Shown here piece by piece: positions 22,328 to 33,812 of a stretch of DNA of 64,000 nt. A program made the translations under genes and the position numbers. How positions within the stretch are numbered: position 1 is the first letter of the stretch; every line of letters starts with the position of its first letter. The DNA is from Eremomyces bilateralis CBS 781.70 (taxonomy: Eukaryota; Ascomycota; Dothideomycetes; Eremomycetales; Eremomycetaceae). Below the pieces are notes generated by a model that was not told the DNA's origin, made no database searches, and saw nothing but the letters and a program-made list of their open reading frames with translations. Where the stretch lies: assembly GCF_010015585.1 (NCBI RefSeq), contig NW_022985084.1:237345-301344 (forward strand), in the 5' to 3' direction.

Positions 22328-22433
22328 GAAGAGGACGCCAAGAGAAGTCGATCAAACTTAGGCATCTCCCAATGTAACAATACCATGGATCATCCGTAGA
22401 ACACCTTGCAAAAAGAACTTCCTTTCGTCATCA

Positions 22434-23265
22434 TCACTTCATCACCCTTATAAATAGTTCCCGCATCCCCTTTAGAAACGGAGCCAAATCCCTGCTCTCA
22501 TTCAGTTTCTCCACACACCTCTCGATATCCTCTCTCTCCAATTTTGGCCTCGCCGAGAACACTTGGTAATCTCGTGAACCGGTCCCCAGCTCGAACCACG
22601 CTTCCCTCTCCCAGTCTGTCTCGCACACATGTGTAAACACAAACTTCAGTCGGTCCACGGCTCCGGCTCCCTCAATGCGCATGCACAGATTGTTTTCCCA
22701 GAAATCCAACTCGGGGACATTAAATCGCGCTTGCTGTGACAGATGACGCGCGTGGGCTTGTTGGGCGGCCTTTCGTGATGCAATGGTAGCCTGGACGGAT
22801 GAGATGTGTGCCAGTAGCGCGTCTCGATGGGTGGCGTGCTCGTCCCGCTGGGTGGTGAGGGAGGTGATGGCGCTGTGCATCTCGTTCGTTTCTTGCGACT
22901 CTTTGGCGACGGATTGGACGTGGCTTGTCGTTTTCAACTGGAGGATCTCAACATCTCGGTTCTTGATTCGGTGGTCCTCTGTAAACTGGTCAGGGCCCAT
23001 CTCCCCATGTATTCGGACGCTCTCCCATACCTTGCATTTCCGCAACATTCATTCGGAACTGATTGCGCTCTTCGAGAACTCTTTTTCTACCCCGCTCGAT
23101 AAAGTCGTCGAATCGGACGGTAAAGCGCGCCATGCGCTCTCGCAGCTCATCGAACTTGAAGTCCACGCTAGGGAGATTGTCCGCCATGGAGATGGCATTG
23201 CTTGTTGATCGGGATGCGCGAAATGCGCTCGTTGAGGAAGCAGGATCGAAGACGGCTGCAGCCAT
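22434..23265 (-). CDS. spc25: Kinetochore protein Spc25 (Ndc80 complex)
   Basis: This is a subunit of the Ndc80 complex, which links centromeric kinetochores to microtubules and pairs with Spc24. Exons are 23265-23031 and 22978-22434, giving 259 aa. The N-terminal two-thirds is a long coiled coil (heptad-rich stretch from about residue 60 to 150 with many Glu, Gln, Arg and Leu). The C-terminal third is the small globular RWD-like domain, recognisable by FNVPELDFWENNLCMRI, then a segment around FVFTHVCETDWEREAWFEL. I chose the Met at 23265 because the following residues resemble fungal Spc25 starts and the further-upstream frame is not conserved-looking. The stop codon lies about 105 bp from that of the convergent helicase gene. 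Confidence 0.88.
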
Positions 23266-23773
23266 CCTGTACGACTTGGATACGTAGGATCGTTGTTGAG
23301 TTTGGGAAAAGTAATGTATTTCGCGGTGTGGAGTACCTGAGCTGTTTCTCGAAGAGTCGAAGTCGAGAGCGATTCCAGCCCTGACGATTTGCATTGTTAT
23401 TGTTTTACCAAAAGGAGATTAGCGCGGGACAATCCCGATCACGTGAACCCAACCAAATACTCAGGTACTGGTAGTAAAATCTCGACCATTAACTTTTTGA
23501 TACATCAAAGCAAGCCACATTCGAAGGAAATCCATGTTCTAGCCATGGCTATTCCTGTTGTTATTGTTGGCAGCTTTGGGACGAGATCATATTCAAGCAG
23601 AGCGAGATGTCTTGGAGACTTTGAAACCGCAAGTCCACAAACCACTTGTAGCATTTCAACAAGCATGGCGAATGGCAACCTGATGATGCCAAACGCCTGA
23701 ATCGATTTTTGGGAAACCCGGATAAACAAAATGCTCACATGGCGAACACACTGTACCGAAATTTCCGTGGACA
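23266..23773. other. Divergent spacer, spc25 / rrn6
   Basis: A 508-bp spacer between divergent start codons. Two overlapping frames on the plus strand near 23540-23766 give protein-like peptides, but they are offset from each other and I could not join them with a convincing splice. It probably holds two promoters. Confidence 0.4.
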
Positions 23774-26700
23774 ATGAGCTCGATTCGAGGTCTAAAAGCC
23801 CACTATGGCCACCCAGGTCGCGCTGTGTATGACTTAGAGTCTGGCAAATGGCGATTCCAGCGGGATTTAACGTCGACGCGCTATGTCCGAATTCTTGAAG
23901 ACCGAACGCCTCAGGACGACCGACCGCGACATGGCGGAGAAGATCTCTCCACGACATTAGCTCCTGAAAAACGTACTTCAAGAGTACAGCATTTCTTGCA
24001 AGCAAATCCAGAGCTCCAGTTTGCACAAAATGTCGTTCCGCGGCTTGAGTCCGTATCTGAGATGATCACGTCTAATACTACCCAAGTCGATCCCAGTCTA
24101 GGCGACCTGGTGGCTTTCGGATATGCCAATCGTGGGGGCAAATATCGGAAGCCACGAATCTTGGTTAGCGCGGATGGACTCAATGGAGACTCAATTCGGA
24201 TCGAGGAGATCCAGGAAGAGCTACGTAGCTGGACGAAAGGATACGCATCCCATCTCCGAATGCCGCGGATCGTTGGACAGAGTGCCTGGTGGGTTGGCGA
24301 CGGCGCCCCTGTTCGCCAAATTTCCTTCTCGGATCCGGAGAACCGAACCGACATTTTTTTTGCGGTGCGATTTTCAGGCTATACGATGTTGTTTCGGCCA
24401 ACGCTACAGGACAACTTCATTGAATCGAATGCGCCCCCTGGACGGCAGTACCCGCCATCCCATATCGATCCATGTCCGTTCATCAAGATCCCAGTGTCAG
24501 CTACCGGCGGTTCATTACATGCCGATGTGGCCTTCAGTCCCTCGGACAAGCGCTGGTTCGCCATCGTTGACCAGAGCCTGAAGTGGACGGTTTATAATAT
24601 CGGGAAAGGCACCGAGTCGGAAGCCCGGCGCTTGAAAGCAACCGTTCATTCTCAAGGGCAGGTTGAGCTTACGGGCACCACAGAACCACCTAGTGGAAAA
24701 GAAGACGGTTGGGCAAGAGTGATGTTCGTTGGCGACGATCGCACATTGCTTGTTTGTAGTCGTCGGAAGGCTTTGCTCTTCAGTGCGAAGCGCGCCGACA
24801 AGGATGTTCCTCCAGTCGCCGTGACTGTCGAGAAAGAAGCCTGGATCATTGATTTCTGCAGACGCCCTGGTCGTCGCGATGAAATATTCATGCTCACAAC
24901 ATCTGGGATATACTGGTACCGTTTTTCGCGACCTCAGGATCAGGATGGGATTGGAGAGATGAGTCTAAGGCTGTGCTGGAAGCATTTCAGCAATGATCAG
25001 GATGTATCATTAAGCCTATCACTTTCCGAAGAAAACAATGGTGGGTACCCGTAACTCTACATAGAGCCGGTTGCTAACAATTGCCAGTCATCCATACCAT
25101 ACTTTTCTCGCGTCTCCATGAGTCTGCAACGTACCTCGACTTCTCGGACAAGGAAGCTTCCGCATCCCCACCGAGAGTGAGTACTCCGGTTACCTTAAGA
25201 GGTCTTTTCCAAGGTTCGGAAGGATCCAACGCGAAGTCTGTTCAAACAATAGTTCTCAGTGTACTCCCTATGCGTCAATTTGTATTAAGGAAGGGCAATG
25301 CTTCGCGCACCTCACAAGACTTGGACCGAGGGCTGCTTTACCAACGACGAGGCGTATTCTTCTTTTCCGTTTTTGTGTTACCCAAGAACCAGACTCGTCG
25401 GCAATATATTGTCAGTGTCAGCAAAGATCCTCTTACTCCTCAGTTGCCTTCCGTCTTGCTGCAAGGCCTGTCCAAGCTGCACAGGAGCTCTGCGTTTGTG
25501 GAGGAAAGAGACACGTTCCTCGACCAGGCCAACTCCGAATTGGACTCGGATGCTTCTGCGGCGTACAAACAAAAGAACAGGTGGCGAATGGCCAGGCGTG
25601 ATTCAAATGACAAATTCCTCCTTTCTCTCGTAAGGATCACACGCGATCTACGGCAGTCCACACGGATGGGGGCTTCAACATTCTTACTCAGAAAAAGGCA
25701 GCCACGGATGGGTATCCAGGATTTCTCCCGGCTGCTAGACCGATATCTTCGCGTGGTGCAACAAGGTTTGAAGAACCGGCTCCAAAATATGTAAGGATTC
25801 GATCCATGGTCATCTGACCTGTGCTAATCCTCCACAGTTCGGAAGTGGCATTTTCCCTCCCGGGAGTGTCGGGGGCTATTCGAGAAGATTCGCGGACTCT
25901 GCAAAGGCTATGGACCAAATACTCGGGGAACAAAGACCATCATCGGCCTAGCTTACGAATCGATAACGATTCGTTCAAACTAATCTTGGACATGCCTCCG
26001 GCAAACGAAAAGATTACCATTTGGAACATATTCCTACTTTTCCTAGCACAGTGGGGCCCGAGAATGCCCCAGTACCATCGTCCGGGGTGTTTAACACGAA
26101 AGGCAGAGATTATATTATCAGCAGCGACCGACATTTTCTTCGCTACCTCGACAATAGTTTCGCGAACAGGGGATGTCGAAGCCCGAACCGATGGATCTTC
26201 GCTGGGCAAGACCCAGAAGCCTACAAAGGGGATGGGAAAGCATCGCGCAAGTGAGAGACTCGAGTCTCAATCCGAGCATGGTCCGGATACTTCAAACACC
26301 ACGGGCCCCATATCAAACAGCTCTGTCTTCGCAGGCGTGGAGAATCTATACGACAGACTCAGTATGCTCAGAGTTGACAGGGCGCGGCAGCGAAAAGTAC
26401 GGCCCAAGGGCAAGTCCAAGTCTCGCCCAGTTGCAGGTGAAGACATGAAATTTGAGCCAGTAGCCGGAGGAAATACGCCGCCGATCGTTATACCCTCTGG
26501 ATTGGAGGACGAAGAAGATAGAAACAGGGAAACAAGGCTAGAAACGGAGGATGAAGAAGCCGCCCGAAACCCTTCCGCTCCAGGTCGCCATGAACATGTC
26601 GAGGAAGATTTCGATGACGCTAAAGAACGAGACGCCTCTGAAAACAATCTCGAGCAGGAAATATTAGGTTACATAGACGCCACTTGGAAGCTAGGCATCG

Positions 26701-27086
26701 ACCCGACCGAGACCGATTGGTCGAGATTGATTCAACGCTACGTTACCATGGACGGCGAAGTCGAAGTGGAGATCGACGCGCGCACGGCAGCGCGACAAGA
26801 GCGTCGCAAACTCCGGGAAGCCATGAAGATGGACCGATCGCAGCGGGAGGACATCGAAGCCGATGCGATTCCCACGGAGCATGCGCGACGGCCCGCAGCT
26901 CCCGGCGCCCGCCCGTCCGCCTTGCACGGATCGCGCAGCTCGCCCGCGCCACGGCCGCCGATGGTGGGGATCAGTAGTCAGGCGGTCTTCGAATCTAGTC
27001 AGGTCGTGGCGAGCCAGATCGTTGGGGGGAGGCATGGGGGGAGGCCGGAGAAGAAGAAGAAGCGGAAGAGGGCGGAAGGGTTCTAG
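23774..27086 (+). CDS. rrn6: RNA polymerase I core factor subunit Rrn6-like
   Basis: This is a component of the RNA polymerase I core factor that binds the rDNA promoter and recruits the polymerase, acting in the nucleolus. Exons are 23774-25040, 25088-25790 and 25838-27086, giving 1072 aa. The start LKAHYGHPGRAVYDLESG matches the usual fungal Rrn6 opening (a YGH-G-A-Y pattern), fixing the first Met. The first half is beta-rich and WD/propeller-like, with repeated short strands around WFAIVDQSLKWTVYN. The middle is helical. The C-terminal third is charged and disordered and ends in a Ser/Gln stretch and a lysine-rich nuclear/nucleolar signal (EKKKKRKRAEGF). Both introns are short and in frame. 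Family assignment rests on global features, because Rrn6 has few fixed motifs. Confidence 0.85.
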
Positions 27087-27210
27087 GGGTTATATTGGTC
27101 TTGGGATCGGATATAGCTAGTCGGTTCGCCTAATGGGTTGGGGGCTGGATTGGTGAACTAGTGCAATATCTCGCCGCCAGTACGGACTACATGTACCAGT
27201 TCATTGCGCC

Positions 27211-27218
27211 CATCTGGT
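27211..27218. repeat. hAT target-site duplication, left copy
   Basis: The 8-bp word CATCTGGT directly abuts the left inverted terminus and is repeated exactly at 29626-29633. Eight base pairs is the duplication length made by hAT transposases. Confidence 0.92.
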
Positions 27219-27235
27219 TAGAGGTCGGCACGGAT
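27219..27235. repeat. hAT left terminal inverted repeat
   Basis: Seventeen bases that match the reverse complement of 29609-29625 at 16 of 17 positions, immediately inside the target duplication. Confidence 0.92.
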
Positions 27236-27438
27236 CGAGTTCACGGGTAGACCAGCCTTATCCGGATAATAATATCCGATCCGCCAAACTTTGTATCCGT
27301 ATCCGATCCGTGAAATACACGGATAGAGAATTTCTATCCGGATAATTATCCGTATCCGCGAATATCATGAGGCTATCTATAAAAAAATCTTAAATTACCC
27401 TACAGCCTCTTAGGGCATCAACATACGGGGACATATCG

Positions 27439-29545
27439 CCAATATCTTCGCCAGGTTCCTTTCTAAGCTTCTCCCGGCGAGAGGCTCGGGCCTTACGACT
27501 TAACTATCATGACCTAAACGATGGAACAGACGAGGAGAACTCGGAGTATAACGGTGATGCTCTAGAGTCGCTGGATCTTAGTATCACGGCGTCATCGGTA
27601 TCACAGGATAGTTTGATGTATTCTGCAGATTCCATTTCTAACAATTCTCTAGAACAGCCACTAGGGGGCATGTTGCCTATCAATCGTGGTGGCAGGAACA
27701 GGAAGAAGTATAAGAGCTGGGTCTGGGCCTTCTTTTCAATCGATAACAGATCAAAACTGGTTAGTTGTATAAAGCCAGGATGTCGCTGGTCATCGAACGA
27801 AGGCCTCTTACAGGGCTCTACGAGCAATCTTATCCGCCATTTATCGACAACTCACGGAATCACTCGCGCTCAACAACATACCGCGCTCGTTCTGCCAAAT
27901 TCCCTCGCTAGCTGGGTCTCTTCGACTTCGGCTTTAGATCTGGTAGCGGATTCCTTCGAAGAAGCTCTCCTTAAATGGGTAGTTGTTGATAAGATTGCAT
28001 TCTCTTCCGTAGAGAGTCCAGCCTTCCAAAATATGCTAAGAGCAGTAGCAACATCAAGAGATCCTACAAGCTCTGCGAGAAGCGTAAAGCGAAGTCTTGA
28101 AAGGCAGTTCCTAGAACCCCGAGAAGCCCTTATTACAGAGCTGGCCAGCACATGCAGCACTATCTCGCTATCTATAGACGCTTGGACGAGCACGAACAGC
28201 ATCTCAATAGTAGCGATCATCGGTTCATGGTTAACCCCTACCTTTGAGTTTAAAGAGAGAGTATTGGAGTTTACAGAGATTGAAGGTAAGTCTATTTACT
28301 AAATATCAGTTTATTTAATACTAAGTTCGTTGCAGGGACGCATAGCGGGGAGAATCTTGCAAAGATCCTATATGAGACTCTCTAAGAGCTTCAGATTAGC
28401 AGCAAGCTCCTAGCGGTAACAGCGGACAACGCTTCAAACAACGACGTGATGGTGAGCCAGTTGTATGGCCACTTACTTGCGGAATACGGCATCACCTCAC
28501 CCTCTACCGATCTAACTGATCCTTTATTCTGCGACAACCTCCCCTTTCGGTTTCGCGGCTCTCAGAGCTTCGTTCGCTGCCTCGCTTATATTCTGAATCT
28601 GATTGTCAAGGATATACTGGGGGCTCTCCGCAGTGGGCCTCGCCAAGCGGCTACAGAGTATGTCGACCGACTACGATTCGGACTTAGACTACCGGTAGAA
28701 CACTCAGCAATCGAGAAGATCCGGATCCTATCGTTGTGGATCCAGGGATCTCTACAACGTATTCAGAACTGGAAGCGCTTCTACTCGCTATATGAGCTCC
28801 CGAGTAACCTTATTCGATATGATGTTGCAACACGATGGAACTCGACATTCGAATGATCGACGATGCTATTCGCTCTTAAAAACAGCTGATAGAGTTTGTT
28901 AAAGTTACCCTAGAGATCCAATCCCTAGAAATAACCTCAAACGAATGGACCTGGCTTAGGGACTTGCAAAAAGTTCTAACGAGATTCGATAGCCTTACCT
29001 GTCAAGTGTCGAAGACCCAACCGTAGATCAGCTTCTCCCTTAGTATTTACTACGAGATATCTGACCTCTTACACGACGTAAAAGAAGCGAGGGATTCTTT
29101 TACTGACCTGCCGGATGATATTCGCCATACTATTGTTGAAGGACTCAAAAAATACGACAAGTACTATGCGTTTGCTGATTCAATAAACGCATACTACGCA
29201 GCAGCTCTCCTGGATCCTAGAGTCAAGAACAAGTGGCTCTCTTGCAATCTTACGAGTGACGATGTTCATACGGTTACCTCCCAGATCCGTGGCCATCTAG
29301 AATCAACTTATCGATCAATTGGAGCAGAAAAGGACGCTCAATTAACTCCAGAGCTTAACCCTTTTGCTAACAAGATGCTGCAAATTGTACAGCGGGACGC
29401 CGCTCCCTTATCGGATGTGGACCGATATTTCGACTCTAGAGTTGTACAAGTCGATACGGATCATGATAAACAATGGCTCTTTAAGTGGTTGGCACGACAT
29501 GCTGCAGAATATCCGGATAATCGAAAAGCCTATCCGTATCCGTGA
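27439..29545 (+). pseudogene. hAT transposase remnant (BED finger, catalytic core)
   Basis: This is the broken coding region of the hAT element. An open frame runs through a BED zinc finger (Cys pair in CIKPGCRW, His pair in LIRHLSTTH, about 27770-27855), then the start of the RNase-H-like core with the first catalytic Asp in LSIDAWTS (about 28165-28190). A spliceable intron follows at 28285-28334 (GTAAGT...GCAG). After it come an in-frame TAA (28382-28384), the conserved LLAVTADNASNND block, a frame shift near 28850, and two more stops in the shifted frame. The frame then stays open through DVDRYFDSRVVQVDTDHDKQW. The coding sequence breaks off after RHAAEYPD and runs straight into the right subterminal repeats, so the rest of the hATC dimerisation domain is deleted. 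No believable initiator Met was found. Confidence 0.88.
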
Positions 29546-29608
29546 AACAGGCCAAATTTTCTATCCGGATAGACCATATCCGCGGATGATCCGTGATAAT
29601 ATCCGTCT

Positions 29609-29625
29609 ATCCGTGCCGAGCTCTA
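29609..29625. repeat. hAT right terminal inverted repeat
   Basis: Reverse complement of the left end with one mismatch at the sixth base. It is followed directly by the second copy of the target duplication. Confidence 0.92.
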
Positions 29626-29633
29626 CATCTGGT
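29626..29633. repeat. hAT target-site duplication, right copy
   Basis: An exact CATCTGGT copy matching 27211-27218. It lies about 255 bp upstream of the start codon of the DUF3237 gene. Confidence 0.92.
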
Positions 29634-29887
29634 CACTGATGCCAACATTGAACATGCAGCTAGGTTGATGGAGAGTATCCGTGCCCTTGGACGCACCCAC
29701 CACCAGACGAATCCACGATAATGTAAAGTGGGAATCTCGGCTTACTCATGTTCTCCTGTGGGGTATGCTCAGAGCTGAAAGGAACCTCTTTAAAAGCCTG
29801 AACTGTGATCTAGAAACTCATTGCAAAACTACCTTTTGCTTCTGAACTTAATATTTTAAAAGTTCTATTTGAAAACATACCGTGACA

Positions 29888-30843
29888 ATGTCGTTCCCGA
29901 AGTTGCAACCTGCAATGACGGTGCTCGTGCGTGGAACCCCACATGATCTTCCGATGAACCCCATGCTTACATTGTCCGACAGGTTCAAATTGCTGCCCCA
30001 ATGGCAGTCGGTATAGTCAACTTATAATGAGTTCGCTTGATAGAGTTGACATTGGGTAGGGAGCGGGTCGAAAGGGACGCCATTGAATGTTATTGTATGT
30101 GCCTGTACCCAAAATGTGCAGGACAGCCACACGGTCTGATGAGCGCTTGAATAGCCCATGACGAGTGGAACGATCAAGAGCGAACCTGGATTCGAGCCAG
30201 CATTGGATGCCGTGCTGTACAGCTACCTGTCTATGGAGTTGAGAGTCGGATGCTTATACAGCTACTTTTAGCGACGGTGTTGGATATGATTACATCCGGA
30301 ATGATGGGTCTGGGGAGCATATGCGTCTCGACGTTCGCTCTCAGGTGAAGTATGCTACCTTCTCATTTCCGAATGTTCCATCCGTAAAAGAACGTCTGCT
30401 GACCCTATGAAGGAATTCAGACGGCACTGTAAGAGACTCTGGAGGTCCGGGACAGTGTGCTCACGACGACTGACTTGACTGTTCTAAATTGCCAGTTGCT
30501 TGCACTATTCTACAAGGGAGCAGTAGCACTTAGCCCAGGGGTGACCGCGATCCTCTCAGGGGCCGCGGATGCGAAAACGACTGGGTTCGGAGACTCATGT
30601 GAGTTGGATGTCCAGACGTCTATGGATACTTCGCTATGCTAACTTGCGATGGAGTTGTCACTATGAAGTTTGAGGTTCGCATCCTGCACTGCATAGAGAT
30701 ATCGAGCTAATCGGATACAGACTGGCTCTCCAGCGTATAAATCCCTTGAAACCATGCTCCTGGTCGCACAGGGTCGGTTCGTGAAGGAGGCGGACGGTGG
30801 GATTACGGTGGAGTACCGAGTCAGCAAGGTCCTAGCTGGTTAA
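29888..30843 (+). CDS. DUF3237-family protein, nine tiny exons
   Basis: A small protein of the DUF3237 (UPF0311) family, a lipocalin-like beta-barrel of unknown function. My model has nine exons: 29888-29926, 29983-30010, 30060-30094, 30155-30216, 30272-30349, 30413-30428, 30496-30598, 30655-30674 and 30721-30843, giving 167 aa, the normal family length. Every join keeps frame and rebuilds family-like text: SFPKLQPA at the start, VGSGSKGTPLNVIP across joins 2-3, GYDYIRNDGSG in exon 5, FYKGAVALSPGVTAIL in exon 7, KFETGSPAYKSLE across the last join, and LLVAQGRFVKEADGG near the end. Introns are 46-67 bp and the smallest exon is 16 nt. Exon 1 could instead end at 29920 with a poorer donor. Such proteins are often encoded near secondary-metabolism genes, but none is adjacent. 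The hAT element sits in its upstream region. Confidence 0.82.
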
Positions 30844-31528
30844 GATGGCAGCCGAGAGAATTGAATGGTTGCGGATCTCGTTCCTTTACGGATCTGGAGG
30901 AGTGGATCAAGGATCAACCATTAATCTATTTACTATTATGAAGCGAAGTGATCAAGCAATTGCAGATCCGAAGATCCTCTGGGCGTTGTTTCTTATTTTC
31001 CCACATCCGACGCCCGTTCCGGGGATGACGGTTGACATCATCCCGGTCAGAGAATCCGCCGGTGTGGCTAGTGCAACACAATGTGGCTAGTACTCTGCAT
31101 GGCTCTGTTGATCCATTGGATACGTGTGGCTGACTAAGCGGAATACTTTCACGGTAAAAGTGGGGCATCTACGTAACTGAATCTCCTTCCCCAGCCTCCG
31201 GTCTCCTGTCAACTCAGCTCCTGTTAGCAAATGAGACTGTGAGTGATCAGTGAGTTGATCTCTAACATTCATTTCCTCAGCCTCCGCTTTCCTTTCTCCA
31301 GATTCTTCGAATTCTACCCTCGCGACCATTCGTCATCACAAATAACGGGAGGAGATAAGGGGACTTCTTCCTTTTTCTTCGTCGCGTCGCGTTACCAATC
31401 GTATCGCAAGGAATTGACTCCGTCACCTCGGTGTAACTTCCTCCTTGTGTCGTATCATTCTTATAATCAACCCGTCGCATCATCCACTGCGTTTCCCACA
31501 TTTCCTCCAAATCCCAAAAGAGTATCCA
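30844..31528. other. Intergenic
   Basis: A spacer between two rightward genes. Short frames (for example 30845-31090) are not supported. The C/T-rich stretch from about 31280 to 31528 looks like promoter and 5' UTR of the PhoD-like gene. Confidence 0.5.
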
Positions 31529-33812
31529 ATGGCTACCGATCAGTCAGTCGACCTGGCGATGGATCCAACCGTGGTCAATGGAACGCAGGAGACTGGATTG
31601 GGTCAAGAACCGCAGCTCCCCAGCACCTCGACCGCCCTCGACGTGGTATGCGGCCCATTGCTGAATTACCGGTACATGAGCGACACGACCTCCGATACTC
31701 CGGTCTGGCATGGCTCCATCCTCATCGTTACCGCACCCGGACCACGCGACCCGGAGCTTACCCTACGATGCATCGGTGCAGTCGGTGACTCCACTAGTAC
31801 AGATGGAGAAGCAGACCAATCGGAGCAGTTTCGAGGCGAGAGGCTCTACGAGGACCCTAAGAAAGCGTTCTTTAGGTTCAAGATCAATGTTCTGATCCAG
31901 GCGTATGAAGCTCGCTGGGAATACACGATCCCTGGAATGACCCTTCAAAACGGCAATACCAACCCGCATATGGTGTTCGCCGTGCCGTCCCGCCAGCAAT
32001 CGATGCGGATAATGTTCCACTCATGCAATGGTTTCAGCGTCGGAACCGACATGCCGACGTTCTCCGGTCCAAACGGCGTGCTCTGGAAAGATGTCTTGCG
32101 AATGCACCAAGACCAGCCGTTTCATGTCATGATCGGAGGCGGTGACCAAATATATCAGGATGGTGTTCGTGTGGAAGGCCCGTTGAACATGTGGTCGAAT
32201 ATGGCCAACCCGCATAAACGACGCGAGTATCCCTTTGGCGAACAGATGCGCTTGGAATGTGACGAATACTACTACAACAACTATATTGATTGGTATGGCA
32301 AGGACCCGTTCCGGCACGCGAATGCGCAAATTCCGCAGATCAATATCTGGGATGACCATGATATTATTGATGGATTTGGATCATACACCGACCATTTCAT
32401 GCGCTGTTCCGTTTTCCGTGGCATCGGAGGTGTGGCCCATAAGTACGTTCCCTGATCCCTTGCCAGTTGTGCAATGACTGACAGCCTTAAGGTACTATAT
32501 GCTCTTCCAGCATCACATTGCTCCCCCCAAAAGCACCTTCACCACTGACAGTGCCAAGACCATGCACGGGGAAAAGCCCAGTGATCCGGTGCAGTTAGAG
32601 AATACCTTTGTTTTGGAGGAGACGGGCTCAGACCCATGCTACATCATTGGGCAAAAGCCCGGGCCCTACGTAGAGCAGCGCAGTCGGAATATCTACTGTC
32701 AACTTGGCGCCCGGGTAGCATTTGCTGGGATCGATGCTCGGACGGAACGCACGCGGCATCAGATCAACTACCCCGAAACGTACAAGCAGTTCTTCGACTA
32801 TGTGTCCAACGAGTTGTCGAAGAACAAGGACATTAAGCACTTGATCATGCTTCTTGGGGTTCCGATCGCATACCCACGCCTACAATGGCTCGAAAACATC
32901 ATTTCTTCCCCCATCATCGGCCCCATTCGATTCTTGAACCGACGTTTTGGCTTCGCCGGCGGCCTCTTCAACAAGTTCGACGGACAAGTGGATCTCCTTG
33001 ACGACTTAGACGACCATTACACCGCCCGACACCACAAGGGGGAGCGACGGGACTTGATACACATCCTTCAGAACCTGGCCAAGCAACACAACGTGCGCAT
33101 CACCATGCTCAGCGGGGACGTGCATCTCGCCGCCATTGGCCGCTTCTACTCGAACCCCGGGCTCTCTATCCCCGCCGAGCGCGACTGGCGTTACATGCCG
33201 AACATCATCAGCAGCGCCATCACGAACAAGCCGCCGCCACCGGCCGTCGCGAACCTTCTGGCGCGCCGCAACAAGGTTCACCGCCTGGACCGCGAGACCG
33301 ACGAGACCATGCTCGAGCTCTTCGACCACGACCCCGGGCAGGGCCCCAAAGCGAATGGCGACGGCCCGGATAGCAACGAGGGCAAATGTCTGCCCTTCCG
33401 CAGCGGCAAGGCCAACAACTGCACCATGCCGTCGCGTAACTACGCCATTATTGCCGAGAGCCACGCGCCGGGTGCCGCGGCCCCGCCACCGAACCCCACC
33501 GCCGCCGGCGCCGCGGCCCCGACGGCCGACGGCGAGATCGAGGCCACGGGAGTCCCGAGGCAGAACACTACGAACGGCGGGCAGATCAAGAACCCGCGCC
33601 GGCCGATCCATGCCGGGGAGGCCAGCGCCGGGATGAGCCACCCGGCCGCGAGCGGGTTGGATAAGACGGGGTTGTGCGGACCGTATGGGCTGGACATCAC
33701 GTTGCGGGTGGAGATCGACTCGAAAAACGCGGAGGGTATCACGGATGGATATGGGTTTTCGATTCCGGCGTTGGATGCGACGGAGGTGCCGCTCGAGACG
33801 AAGGTTGGGTAA
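31529..33812 (+). CDS. PhoD-like metallophosphatase
   Basis: A predicted PhoD/alkaline-phosphatase-D superfamily hydrolase acting on phosphate esters; the natural substrate is unknown. Exons are 31529-32442 and 32492-33812, giving 744 aa. Metal-ligand motifs are GGDQIYQD, WDDHDIIDGFG and LSGDVHLAAIG, in the family order. No signal peptide or membrane span is seen, unlike bacterial PhoD, so a cytoplasmic location is likely for this fungal branch. The C-terminal 180 residues contain a low-complexity Ala/Pro-rich insert (about 33460-33560) and a final beta-rich part. The start at 31529 follows the pyrimidine-rich leader. The third base of the split Lys codon is supplied by exon 2. Confidence 0.9.

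Larger units (their letters stand above)
27219..29625 (+). mobile_element. hAT DNA transposon, decayed and internally deleted
   Basis: This is a 2407-bp element bounded by near-perfect 17-bp inverted ends (TAGAGGTCGGCACGGAT on the left and TAGAGCTCGGCACGGAT read inward from the right, one mismatch) and an exact 8-bp target duplication. Inside each end lies a cluster of subterminal TATCCG/CGGATA words (about 27261-27360 and 29508-29612), the usual hAT transposase-binding layout. The interior carries relics of an hAT transposase. The element is non-functional: the frame has several stops and at least one shift, and the C-terminal dimerisation domain is missing. The perfect duplication and clear ends suggest a fairly recent insertion, possibly as an already defective copy mobilised in trans. 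Confidence 0.93.
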
